Positions 1 through 9,615 of a DNA stretch of 64,000 nucleotides are shown piece by piece. Origin of the DNA: Owenia fusiformis (Eukaryota; Annelida; Polychaeta; Sabellida; Oweniidae); assembly GCA_903813345.2 (NCBI GenBank), contig CAIIXF020000005.1, forward strand, positions 10,421,375 through 10,485,374, in the 5' to 3' direction. The position numbers and the translations under genes are program-made. The notes beneath the pieces are model-generated. The model was not told the DNA's origin. It searched no databases and worked only from the letters and a program-made list of their open reading frames with translations. The number at the start of each line of letters is the position of its first letter. Within the stretch, counting starts at the first letter, position 1.

Positions 1-179
1 GGACAGACTAGTTAACTGACTTGAATCCCACCTAGCAGCATTTATGTACAACTTATCTATAGGCCTTCTTACATATCAGAAATTTTCCAACAATATAGAA
101 CTACCAGGACACACAAGCAACTGAGAAAACCAGTAGATTTTCACATACCTAATATAATCAGAATATATCAGCTAAAGGA

Positions 180-518
180 CAAGTCTTGGTTTGGAGAACA
201 GTCTATTGAGCTAATAATATAGAAATAATGACCAAATTAAATTATGAATATTCAAAAGAGGACATTTAATTCTGCAATATCAAAATTGTCCAAAGCAGGC
301 GCAACGTGCAGTAGACCAAGTAGACAAATCTCAGTTTGGAGAACGAGGTTCATCAGCCTACTGCGCTTATAATTTATGAAAAATAACACCCAAATTAAAT
401 TATGGATATTCAAAAGAGGACATTTAAATCTACAATTTGTAAAAATATAAAAACTGTCCAAAGCAGGCGTTATAGGCAGTAGACAGATGAACTTTGTTCT
501 CCAAACCGAGAGGCAAAC
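180..518. repeat. Two abutting copies of a short inverted-repeat element (MITE-like)
   Basis: Copy A starts at about 180 and copy B spans about 325-513. Copy B has terminal inverted repeats: its left end reads CTCAGTTTGGAGAACGAGG and the reverse complement of its right end reads CTCGGTTTGGAGAACAAAG. Inside, both copies carry the phrase TTCAAAAGAGGACATTTAA. A further full copy lies at 3561-3758 and a partial one at 7290-7443. No coding capacity is visible. The element family is not one I can name. Confidence 0.75.
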
Positions 519-889
519 TCCTGTATTTTTTCATATATTATTATAACATTTGGAGTGCACTTCCACTTGAATTGAGATGTAAATCAACAATACCAACTTT
601 TAAAATTAAAAAAAAACATGTCAAAGAGTATTTTTCATCTCAACCCAAGATAGGCTACAAATTGACAAAACATTGACATTGCTCCCTTTTTTGAAGTTAG
701 CCTTAACTTACATACATAATTCCAGTCAAGATCACTTTGTTTACATGTTATGACATCATAAAATTGTCATGGTAAAAAGTTTGGCGTCTATACAGGAATA
801 TATAGCCGACCTTCAGGTCCATTGACTTCCATACAAATGCTTTGCTAGGTATGGAATACAAATATATAATAATGCCTCATATGATTTTA

Positions 890-1052
890 TATGGACAGAC
901 AAACAGACAAGTGAGTGATTGCAATAGCCCAGCATGTGAGCTAAAAGCAGTTAATATCTCCCTGATAATTTACAACAATCATAACTTTTCACAAGTTGAA
1001 GTAAAGCAGGTTAAGTTTTAGAAATACATTTTTACTTCCACTGTCATCCATC
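890..1052 (+). promoter_or_regulatory. Upstream region of GST copy 1, duplicated before copy 2
   Basis: This block, including GTGAGTGATTGCAATAGCCC and the stretch just before the start codon (CATTTTTACTTCCA), recurs at about 9450-9615 upstream of the second GST gene. The duplication that made the gene pair therefore included proximal upstream sequence, which probably holds the promoter and 5' UTR. No clear TATA box or factor site was identified. Confidence 0.5.
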
Positions 1053-2798
1053 ATGAAACTTATCTATTTTGATGTAAAAGGTATGTTAATCTAAAATACT
1101 AAAAAGAACTTCAAATCAGTTACATTTTTAGAAATAGTATAGAGAAAATAATTAGAATTCTTTTTCAACATATGATTCATTAAAGTCATTTAAAAGTAAC
1201 TGAAGTTAAATAATTTAAATAAATTTTCTTTCTGTGATACACTTTAAGAGTGCTGATGGTTTTCTAGGACGTGGTCAGCCAATTAGGTACCTGCTTGTAG
1301 ACAATGGCATCCCACATAAAGATGAACTCATTCATTTGTGGACTGAGGATGGCTGTGAAAATTTTAGGAAAAGAGGATTTAGTCTTGAGGAAGTCTATAG
1401 TGGATCCCTCGAACCAGATTTATATTTGAACAAAGAATGGCTAGACAAAAAGGCAAAGATGGTGTGTATAAATGATTACTAAGTATATTTTCCTGTTTTC
1501 CTTACTATAAGTTTTTCATATTTTATATTCTTATTGAGTCAAAGATATTGATCATGCATATATGCTATGATATGATATGCAAGTTCCACAGATCAAATGC
1601 AATGTACAGCATTTCAGAATTTTAACAATAGAATTTATTTTGACCAATCCCTTTATAAATTATCCCTGTCTTTTAGATCTACACCAAAAATCAAATCAAA
1701 ATATCCTCCATCATTTCAGCCACATGGAGTTTTACCAGTGTTAGAAACTGAGGATGGTCTAAAAATAACGCAAACAAATGCTATACTTCGCCATCTTGCA
1801 AGAAAGTTTAAACTTTATGGATCAACTGATGAACAAGCTACAGAGATTGACATGCTCATTGAATTTGAAAGTGACCTCAGAGAGAGAATATACACCATGG
1901 TCTATTCTAACTATGTAAGATCAATTTTTATTGTTATAAAATTCATTTTTCAGATATCGTCATATCCTACCAAAATCGTCTGAGGTAGAGAAAATTATAA
2001 AAGTATGTAAAGCTCATACTCTCAAGAAAAAAATATTGAATGCACAACCTCATATTGTTTTGTCAGATCAGATTGTAAAAGAATACACATTCTTGTAATA
2101 GTAAAACTTGTAAATAACTAAAAAACAGTGGACACTCAGTCAAGATATTCTCTATAATATATAAGAAATGAAAGAGGTTTACTCATGTCCAATTATGAAA
2201 TTTATGTCATTTATTTAACTCTATACATATTTTATACATTTAGTTCAATGGTAATAGAGAAAAGCTGAGCAACTTTGTTATCCCTCAAGGGCTGACAATA
2301 TTAGAGGTAATTACATTTTAATGACACCATAATGACCAGTTGGATATGTCTGGGTGCATTTAGATAAAGATGTCATAATTTTTAGAAGTCTTTTTATTGA
2401 TATATTTTCTTTTTTTGAAGTTTTACACTACAAAGTATTTGTGAGCAAGTAGTTAAGCAAGCTATTCTCAAAGGGTTTGCAAGGGTTTACTTTACATATA
2501 ATGGCTCTACATAGTTTTTGTTGACAATTCACTCAAAACATTTTTCTTGTACTTTTAGGGGCTCTTGAAGAAAAACAATGGTGGAGTAGGTTTTCTGGTT
2601 GGAGATGCTATCACATTTGTGGACTACAAGCTTGTCGATATGTTAGATACATGTAAAGCAGTTGACCCAAAAGCACTTGATGCATTCCCTGCATTAAATG
2701 GCTACTTTGATAGAATCATCGCAAAACCAAAAATTGCTGAACTGAGGGAGAAGGAGCCATACAAATCCATGACTTTTGTGGGTGCAAAATATATCTAA
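1053..2798 (+). CDS. Pi-class glutathione S-transferase, copy 1
   Basis: Five coding exons: 1053-1080, 1268-1461, 1720-1914, 2244-2306 and 2559-2798, all GT-AG, joining to 239 residues. It should be a cytosolic dimeric enzyme conjugating glutathione to electrophiles. The N-terminal thioredoxin-like domain starts MKLIYFDVKGRGQPIRYLL, with the catalytic-type Tyr at residue 5. The glutathione-site loop is PVLETEDG followed by Q92-T93-N94, and then ILRHLARKFKLYG, which matches the pi-class pattern (SNTILRHLGR in mammalian GSTP). The helical C-terminal domain contains FLVGDAITFVDYKLVDML and ends in TFVGAKYI. It is longer than mammalian GSTP (about 210 residues), mostly through extra residues in exon 2. 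The exon 2 start was set by the TTTTCTAG acceptor, because upstream in-frame codons spoil the conserved VKGRG join. A tandem copy lies 7 kb downstream. An AATAAA occurs at 3190. Confidence 0.94.
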
Positions 2799-3560
2799 AG
2801 AGGACATAATACAACAACTCATATTTTCAACTATATAATTCTATCATATTAAAATGTTTGTCATTATTTGGTCTCGAGAAATGATATGAGTATCATATTA
2901 AATTTCATGTTCCGTTAAGAAATTCAAATATGCAAATTAGCTAGCTTGCATTAATTTATTTGCATTAATTGTTACATCATCAATCTATTCTTTGACCGAA
3001 TGTCCCAGTATTAGAAACATGGAACTGAGGCCATATAACATAATAAGTGCATAGTTTTCTCCTTTATTCGATGAGTAAAAGATATAAGCAAAAAAAAGAT
3101 TAAGATTAAAAATTGTGTTAGAATTTGTAAAGTTATTCAGCTGTTGAGGGAGCTACTGTGAAAGTCATTGTTTGACAATTACAGTACAAAATAAATATTG
3201 TAATAACAAAAACAAAACATAGTTGTTCTAATCTTATTGAGTAAAAATGTTCATGTACATATTTTTCATTGAACTGAACCATGTATTTTGACTATCATTC
3301 ACAGGGGTCAAAATGATCATCTTGATCCTGTATATAAAGATACAATTTTATGAATTACAATATACTGTCAACAACACATATTAATTCAAATAATAAATAA
3401 ATATAATATAATATATAAACATATAATATAAATAAACATGCCCCCCCCCCCCCTAGGATCTGCCAGTGAAGGGTATGTTTAACAAAACACAAAGGGTGAT
3501 CCTGAGGGGAAGGGGCACAATAAAGTGGGCCCAAAGTCAGAAAATACTACCCAAAATACT
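2799..3560. other. 3' flank of GST copy 1
   Basis: No gene is visible. The stretch contains a possible polyadenylation signal AATAAA at 3190-3195 for GST copy 1, several AT-rich simple stretches around 3380-3440, and a run of 13 C at 3441-3453. Confidence 0.5.
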
Positions 3561-3758
3561 AGTCCTGGTTTGGAGAACAAAGTTCATCAGCCTACTGCAC
3601 GTTACGCCTGCTTTGGACAATTTTGATGTTTTACATCTTGTAGATTTAAATGTCCTCTTTTCATTCTTAATTTTAATTTGGGGGATATTTCATAAAATAT
3701 CATAAAAAAATTATAAGCGTGGTACACTGATGAACTTCTTTCTCCAAAACGAGACTTG
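3561..3758. repeat. Complete 198-bp inverted-repeat element (MITE-like)
   Basis: The left end AGTCCTGGTTTGGAGAACAA and the reverse complement of the right end (AAGTCTCGTTTTGGAGAAAG) are imperfect inverted repeats. The internal sequence GATTTAAATGTCCTCTTTT is shared in reverse with the copies at 180-518 and directly with 7290-7443. It lies directly beside the poly(T) run that ends the neighbouring LINE. Confidence 0.75.
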
Positions 3759-3776
3759 TTTTTTATTTAATCGCAC

Positions 3777-3777
<1 letters not shown>

Positions 3778-3810
<33 letters not shown>

Positions 3811-6720
3811 TAAAAATATTAATTCTCTAAATTAAAATCAAATACATAATAACACTTGACACTTTAAATAAGTGTATCAGCGTGAAAACATTTAAATATT
3901 AACCCGAGTCACATGGAAATGAGAAAAAAGACCAATTAAGAATATTTACTCAGTAAAAAGAGAATAAAATTGATAACAATATATAAAATCTACATATATG
4001 TTTGTCAGTAATTCAGTTCATCATATGTTGATGTCATATGGATTTTAAAATTCTTTTTAAAACAGTAAATGGAAGGTGATGTTTTCAAGGAAGTTGGCAG
4101 ATTATTCCAAAGCTGAGCACCTGAATATTTTATTGAGTGTTGACCTATACTTGTTCTAAATTTTAATTTACAATCAATTGTTACTCCCAGAAAATTCGTA
4201 TGCATTACTCTATTAAGAATATTACCCCCTATTTTTATATTAAAATCTTGATTTTCATCAATATTTAACTTTGATCTTGTAAATGGCATATAATTTGTCT
4301 TGTCTATATTCAAAGAAAGTTTATTTGATTTGAACCATTCTAATGTCTTTTCCATTTCTAAATTTACATTTCTATATAGATCATGAAGATTTTTGTTTGA
4401 ACATAAGATATTTGTATCATCTGCGAAAATAGTAAATTTAAGAATATTTGAAACCTTATGTAAATCATTTATATAGAGAATGAATAAGATGGGGCCTAAA
4501 ACAGACCCTTGAGGTACACCACAAGTGATAATATTTTCTTCAGATAGAGTGTTGTTAAAAGAAGTAATGATTTTTCTATCCGATAAATAGCTTTCGAACC
4601 AATTTTTTGCAACATTGCGAATTCCCAAATTTTCAAGTTTTTTTAGAAGAATTTCATGATTTACTGTATCGAAGGCTTTCGATAAATCTAAAAATATTCC
4701 AATAGCATGAGTTGAGCTTTTATCTAGAGATATCCTCACTTCTTCCAAGAAGGAGAGGATTGCCATATAAGTTGAATAATGTTTTCTAAAACCAAACTGA
4801 TTTTTGAATAAAAGTTTGTATGTTTCAATAAATGTTATTAATCTATTTTTCATGATCTGTTCTAAGAGTTTAGAAAAGACACTAAGTAGAGATATGGGTC
4901 TATAGTTTGAAAATTTTGAAGTGTTTCCTTTTTTAAAAAGTGGGATAACTTTGGCTGTTTTCAACTTAGTGGGAAAAACCCCTGTATGGATAGATACGTT
5001 TGCTATATGAACAAATGGTAAAAGTAAGTTATTTCTTGCGTGTTTAACTACTATTGGTTTGAATTCATCTAGGCCTGGTGAGCAATCTTTTAAAACGGAC
5101 ATTAAATTTTCGATTTCATTCTTACTCACAGGAGTAAGTTCTAAAGAAGATTCATTGATTTCCATAAATGTTAAAGGGGACGTTTTTGAACTTATCTTTG
5201 ATGCTAATGTAGGTCCAACATTAGAAAAAAATCTGTTAAAATGATTAGCAATATCTTTTCTATCAGTCAAAGTATCATCTCCATCATAAAATTTATCTGG
5301 AAAAACTGAATCACATTTTTTGCGGTGAAGTAAATCATTTATTACTGACCAAGTATTCTTGATATTATTGCTTGTTTCAGTAAATCTATCACAAAAATAT
5401 TTCCTTTCTGCTTTACGGATTAATTTATGGAGATTGTTTCGAAAAGTTTTGTATTCAGCTTGATTCTGTTTCGTTGGGTGTTTCAAAGTATTTCGATAAA
5501 GTTTATTCTTCTGTTTCACAGATGTTAGTATACCATGTGAGAGCCAAGGCTTAATTGGGTTCTTGTGAATTTTTGTATTTTTGACTTTTACAGGGAAATG
5601 TTCATCATATTTTCTACTAATTTGGTCTGCAAACAAATTATAAGCCACGTTTACATCAACCTTTTCATTAATTATACCTGTCCAATCTATATCTTTCAAT
5701 GAATCACTAAAATTATTGATTGCACTCAATGGATATTTCCTAAAAGTGATTTGTTTATTTTCACAAACATTTTGATGGTGTGATGTAAGGGCAAAGATAG
5801 GATGGTGATCAGAAATGGGAAATGAAAGAAGACCACTTTTGATTACATTATTTGAATTAGAAAAGATATTATCAATAAGCGTAGCACTTTTTTCTGTTAT
5901 TCTAGTAGGTTTAAAAATCAATGGGTTGTAAGATTGGGAGTATAATAGATTAAGAAAATTCAACGTTTGTGCATCACTTTCAGTTTTAAGTAAATCAATG
6001 TTGAAATCACCCATTATATAAGAAATTTTATGTTCCCTATCAATTTTAGAAAGTAGACTCTCAAAACTTTCATGAAAAGATGCCATGTCTGTATTTGGTG
6101 GTCTATATATTATAGTAATAACCATATTTTTCTCATTTTTTCTAGGAATTTCAATAGATAGTGATTCACATGCTTTATAATCTAATTTGAGGTCATCCCT
6201 ATGTTTAAAGTCAATGCCTTTTAAAATATGAAGTGCAACACCACCCCCTGGTCTATCTTTCCTAGAGTTAAAAATACTATTATAATTAGAATCATTTTCC
6301 TCATAAATAGGCTCTAAGTTTGATGTAAGCCATGTTTCAGTCATACCAATAATTGAAAGATTATTTTTTAACAATTGCAACATATTATGGAATTTCCATT
6401 GATTTTTAGATACACTCCTCATGTTGATGTGTAACATGCTAAGATCATTTGATTTTTGTAAGTGATAGTTAAATTGATCAATATTATTGTAGTTGCACTG
6501 ATTAACTGATTGATTTATTTCAAAATCATGTGCAGTGAGAGGTTCATCCTTCTGTCTATTTTCTAAAGTCAGTGGATTAAAAATAAGACTTTCATAATCA
6601 TTAGTTGGAATTAAAGAAGGTGCTAAGTCAAGAAATTCAATTGGTGTTGCCTCATAAAATGGAAACATCTGCCATTTCATAACCTCTATATTTCTAGACA
6701 TAACCAAAATGATAATAGAT
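3778..6720 (-). mobile_element. Non-LTR retrotransposon (CR1/L2/Jockey-like group), minus strand
   Basis: A LINE is inserted in reverse orientation between the two GST genes. Read on the minus strand, its single long ORF (4005-6701) is followed by about 200 bp of AT-rich 3' sequence and a pure 31-nt A tail (T run 3778-3808). The order is apurinic-type endonuclease then reverse transcriptase. The 5' limit is uncertain because no separate first ORF is visible. The intact poly(A) and long ORF suggest a fairly recent insertion, although the ORF has an internal deletion. Confidence 0.85.
4005..6701 (-). CDS. LINE endonuclease-reverse transcriptase polyprotein, internally shortened
   Basis: About 898 residues from the ATG at 6701 (MSRNIEVMKW). 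An endonuclease/exonuclease/phosphatase domain occupies roughly residues 90-305: HINMRS, TETWL (catalytic Glu), GDFNIDLL and SDHHPIF. The reverse transcriptase occupies about residues 540-820: SNYRPISLLSVFSKLLE, LDLSKAFDTVNHEILL near 674, GVPQGSVLGPILF near 728 and the catalytic FADDTN near 760. Then LGVTIDCKLKF is joined directly to RTSIGQHSIKYSGAQLWNNL. In related elements these two segments are separated by roughly 150-200 residues, so an in-frame deletion has removed the region after the thumb while leaving the frame open. I cannot decide the exact clade from sequence alone. Confidence 0.88.
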   Translation of the reverse strand: MSRNIEVMKWQMFPFYEATPIEFLDLAPSLIPTNDYESLIFNPLTLENRQKDEPLTAHDFEINQSVNQCNYNNIDQFNYHLQKSNDLSMLHINMRSVSKNQWKFHNMLQLLKNNLSIIGMTETWLTSNLEPIYEENDSNYNSIFNSRKDRPGGGVALHILKGIDFKHRDDLKLDYKACESLSIEIPRKNEKNMVITIIYRPPNTDMASFHESFESLLSKIDREHKISYIMGDFNIDLLKTESDAQTLNFLNLLYSQSYNPLIFKPTRITEKSATLIDNIFSNSNNVIKSGLLSFPISDHHPIFALTSHHQNVCENKQITFRKYPLSAINNFSDSLKDIDWTGIINEKVDVNVAYNLFADQISRKYDEHFPVKVKNTKIHKNPIKPWLSHGILTSVKQKNKLYRNTLKHPTKQNQAEYKTFRNNLHKLIRKAERKYFCDRFTETSNNIKNTWSVINDLLHRKKCDSVFPDKFYDGDDTLTDRKDIANHFNRFFSNVGPTLASKISSKTSPLTFMEINESSLELTPVSKNEIENLMSVLKDCSPGLDEFKPIVVKHARNNLLLPFVHIANVSIHTGVFPTKLKTAKVIPLFKKGNTSKFSNYRPISLLSVFSKLLEQIMKNRLITFIETYKLLFKNQFGFRKHYSTYMAILSFLEEVRISLDKSSTHAIGIFLDLSKAFDTVNHEILLKKLENLGIRNVAKNWFESYLSDRKIITSFNNTLSEENIITCGVPQGSVLGPILFILYINDLHKVSNILKFTIFADDTNILCSNKNLHDLYRNVNLEMEKTLEWFKSNKLSLNIDKTNYMPFTRSKLNIDENQDFNIKIGGNILNRVMHTNFLGVTIDCKLKFRTSIGQHSIKYSGAQLWNNLPTSLKTSPSIYCFKKNFKIHMTSTYDELNY

Positions 6721-8174
6721 GCTAAATGAATGAACTGAATTAATTTGATTTGTTCTGCTCAAAACAAAAATGCACCATATTAGGTACATATTCCAATAAG
6801 GCAGGTTTTAAAGAAGTATGAGTAGTTCCACAGTAAATTGGATGGTAAATTATTTTAAGCAATATATCCTGTTTTTTAGCAGACTATGATAACAATTTGA
6901 CATTAAAAACATGTTAAAATATACATTCAACCACCTGAAAATAAAAATGCACATATCATGAAAATGTAACTTAATAATGTTCCTTTCAATGGTATTTTAC
7001 AGTTCTACATTTCTATAATAGTCATTTTAGTAAAATCTCATGGGAGAGTTTCCTTGAAATCAATCAATGTGTGCATGTTCATTTCCGATGAAAAACAATC
7101 TATCAAATAATGAATACTAATGTATAGCATATGTACAAGTTAATCTTTATTTACAAACAATATTTGCATTCAAACACCTGAAAACAAAAATCACCCATTG
7201 TAAATTCTAACTGGAATATTTCTTCTAACACAATAGTAGTTTGACAGTTTAGGCATTTCTACCATGTACTCAAGTAAAAAGTCTCAAACAAGATTACGCA
7301 TGCTTCAGACAATTTTGATATTATTACACCTTGTAGATTTAAATGTCCTCTTTTGAATATTCATAATTTAATTTGGGTGATATTTCCATATATTCCATGA
7401 AAACATTATTAGCCCATGAGACTGTTCTCTAAATTGAGACTTGCCGTTCAAAAAAACAATGCCCAGTAATGCCAGTTTTTATCAAAATTGCCATGTTTAA
7501 ACTAAATTTTATGCCATATACATGAATCATCAGAGACCAATACATAGCGTCGATTTTTTGTCACGATTAAGACGCATGGATTTTGACTTAATTTATGACT
7601 GATAAAATAGAACGACCTCTTCAACCACTTATGTGTTACGTGACTTTGTATTAATAGTACCATGGGGACTGGGCTCAAATGGGGTTGCAGTACTAGTTTT
7701 CTTGACAAAAAAATCTAAATAGATGCCAGCAAAGGTATTGGTAGGGCCAGAACACATGGAAATATATTACAAGAGTCACTTAATTTCTTGATTTAACAAG
7801 TAATTCCATTTGGATCAACGTAAGACACCATTGGAATGTAGCTGTACAGACTTATTGACATGGGGATCGTGATTTAACATTAAAATTAAGACCCTTAAAT
7901 AATATTTCAAAGGTTTTTCAACATTGTGTCAATGGGTATTTAGCCAAACCTTTTTCAGAAAACATGAAAATCTTTAAAATTGGAATAAAGGTAAATAACT
8001 CCAAATTAAAGTTGTTTTGATAGAAAATTACACACAGAATTCAAATATGTCATAAAATAGAAGAAAATGTTAGGCTTTAATAGTTTAAAATACAGATCTA
8101 ATATAAATCTCATTAAAAAAATACCCAGAATGATTAAAATCCAAAATGACCACCTTAAAATTACCCAAAATGCC
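6721..8174. other. Spacer between LINE and downstream repeats
   Basis: AT-rich sequence with no recognisable gene. The only structured piece is a one-ended copy of the 180-518 repeat family at about 7290-7443 (shared phrase TAGATTTAAATGTCCTCTTT, ending in a degenerate TTCTCTAAATTGAGACTTG). A 68-codon open stretch around 7502-7708 shows no similarity that I recognise and is treated as chance. Confidence 0.5.
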
Positions 8175-8400
8175 CCAAAATTAATCAGTTGTGAGGTTTA
8201 ATACACCTCCAAAATTCAATCTGATTTTCGACATCAAATTGGTGCCAAATTTCGGTGCCGTCTCGGCACCAAATGGACTGACTAGTCCGGTGCCAAATTT
8301 TGGAGTCGAAAGGTTTCAGTGCCGGAATGGTGCCGGAACAGCGCCGAATTTTTGTGATGCTGATACGGCGCGGAATTATATTGGCTGTGTACCTAGAGAC
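8175..8400. repeat. Dispersed GGTGCC-rich repeat, copy 1
   Basis: A roughly 200-bp block with repeated GGTGCC/GGCACC words, the palindrome GGACTGACTAGTCC and the tail GAATTATATTGGCTGTGTA. A second copy at 52078-52268 shares CACCAAATGGACTGACTAG and the same head (CAATCTGATTTTCGAC) and tail. This identifies a dispersed non-coding element of unknown class. Open frames across it arise from the GC-rich words. Confidence 0.65.
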
Positions 8401-8519
8401 ATTACTAATAAAAAAATTCAGATCACTCCATCAAATGACACGGTTTTATCATGAAGAAATACATGTATTGGGTCAAAATGGCTCAACGCAGGAATCAACC
8501 ATCAATTTCTGTTTTTGCC

Positions 8520-8720
8520 ATTTATTAGCCAATTAGATAAGAAAACTACTCTCTGACCAGTCTACATCATCATGGGTATTTTATAAATCGTTTACGTCAC
8601 TATAGTGGCACATATGCCTTCGGTTCTCAGAGATCAATGGCCCTCCCAAGATCAGGCCATATATCACTGAGAAACTCGGGCATATATGCCACAATAGTGG
8701 CATATATTTTTTCACTTTCA
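8520..8720. repeat. Inverted-repeat element with CACTATAGTGGCA ends, copy 1
   Basis: CACTATAGTGGCACATATGCC near 8599 is mirrored by GGCATATATGCCACAATAGTG near 8680-8699. An opposite-orientation copy lies at about 35940-36135 in TTC1 intron 2, with the same flanking words (TGGTCAGAGAGTA). It is a MITE-like element without coding capacity. Confidence 0.65.
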
Positions 8721-9348
8721 TTTAAGTAACATATCTCACACAGACACCATAGGACATGAGGTAGGATAATGTAATTTGATATCCTAAGGTAGAAACAACT
8801 CCCGTATAATCTGACAGGAACTGGTATCTTTATCCTGGCTAGGACCATAGACAGTTCAAGCCAGCACAGGCCTTTTATAGAGTTATGGTTAATATCATTC
8901 TAGTAATGAACTTCTCTGGTATACTAGTTAGCACAAGCTGGCTCCTGTGGGATTGAACCCAGGATCTTGACATCAGGAGTCCACATTTTACACCACAGAA
9001 CTGAAGACTTTACACCACGTACTGAAGACAAGTACTAATTAAATTCCCTCATCTATATTTATCTTATTTTTTCATCTTTTTTTGCTGCATGTTCTATTCC
9101 ATTATCTTCTCTGTTAGACCTTTCTGTCCAGTTGTTAATCTTTGTTTATGTATGTAGATTATTATCAAGTCTTTGTACTCCCGTATATTCGTATCACTTT
9201 TACTGTATTATATATTTCATTGCTTTTCAATTTTCGTTTTCTTGTTTCTGGACTATTTGCAGATCCAATCTCCATGTTAGCATTCAACATTTGTTTTTTG
9301 AAACCTTGCATTTCCAGTTCTTTTGGTTAGGTTGACTATTCTTTATGT
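8721..9348. other. No gene seen
   Basis: Spacer DNA between GST copy 1 and GST copy 2. It contains no recognisable gene or repeat boundary. The word GGATTGAACCCAGGATCTTGA near 8952 resembles a tRNA T-arm, but no tRNA fold surrounds it. Confidence 0.4.
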
Positions 9349-9350
9349 GG

Positions 9351-9390
<40 letters not shown>

Positions 9391-9475
9391 CGGGCAGGCG
9401 GGCGGGCGGGTGGGTGGGCGGTTTGGGCGGGCAGGCAGGCTGATGGAGGGACGGACGGACAGACAGATGAACAAG
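9349..9475 (+). repeat. GGCA tetranucleotide microsatellite
   Basis: About 12 GGCA units from 9349 grade into GGCG/GGTG and then GGACGGACAGACAGA. The open frames read antisense through it (Cys/Leu/Pro/Ala-rich) are low-complexity artefacts. It lies just upstream of the duplicated GST 5' block. Confidence 0.9.
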
Positions 9476-9615
9476 TGAGTGATTGCAATAGCCCGCCATG
9501 TGAGCTAATAACAGATAATATCCCATTGACATCTAGTGTTGTTTTATTTTTGAAGACGTTTAAATAAAGTAAAATAAGTTTTAGCAATACATTTTTACTT
9601 CCAGCGTCATCCATC
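9450..9615 (+). promoter_or_regulatory. Upstream region of GST copy 2 (duplicate of 890-1052)
   Basis: It shares GTGAGTGATTGCAATAGCCC and ATACATTTTTACTTCCA with the region before GST copy 1. Its left border is fused to the GGCA microsatellite, so the duplication or later slippage happened near simple-sequence DNA. The promoter is assumed from position only. Confidence 0.45.

Noticed and set aside
1234-1267. In-frame codons upstream of GST exon 2 (MIHFKSADGFL)
   Set aside because: A TTTTCTAG acceptor at the same place in both copies joins exon 1 in phase to give the conserved pi-class VKGRG text, so these codons are intronic.
8191-8536. Two overlapping plus-strand open frames of 78-87 codons
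   Set aside because: They lie in the GGTGCC-rich dispersed repeat, and the frame is not kept in the second copy at 52 kb.
8940-9020. Possible tRNA gene because of a GGATTGAACCCAGGATC word
   Set aside because: No acceptor stem, D-arm or anticodon arm can be formed around it.
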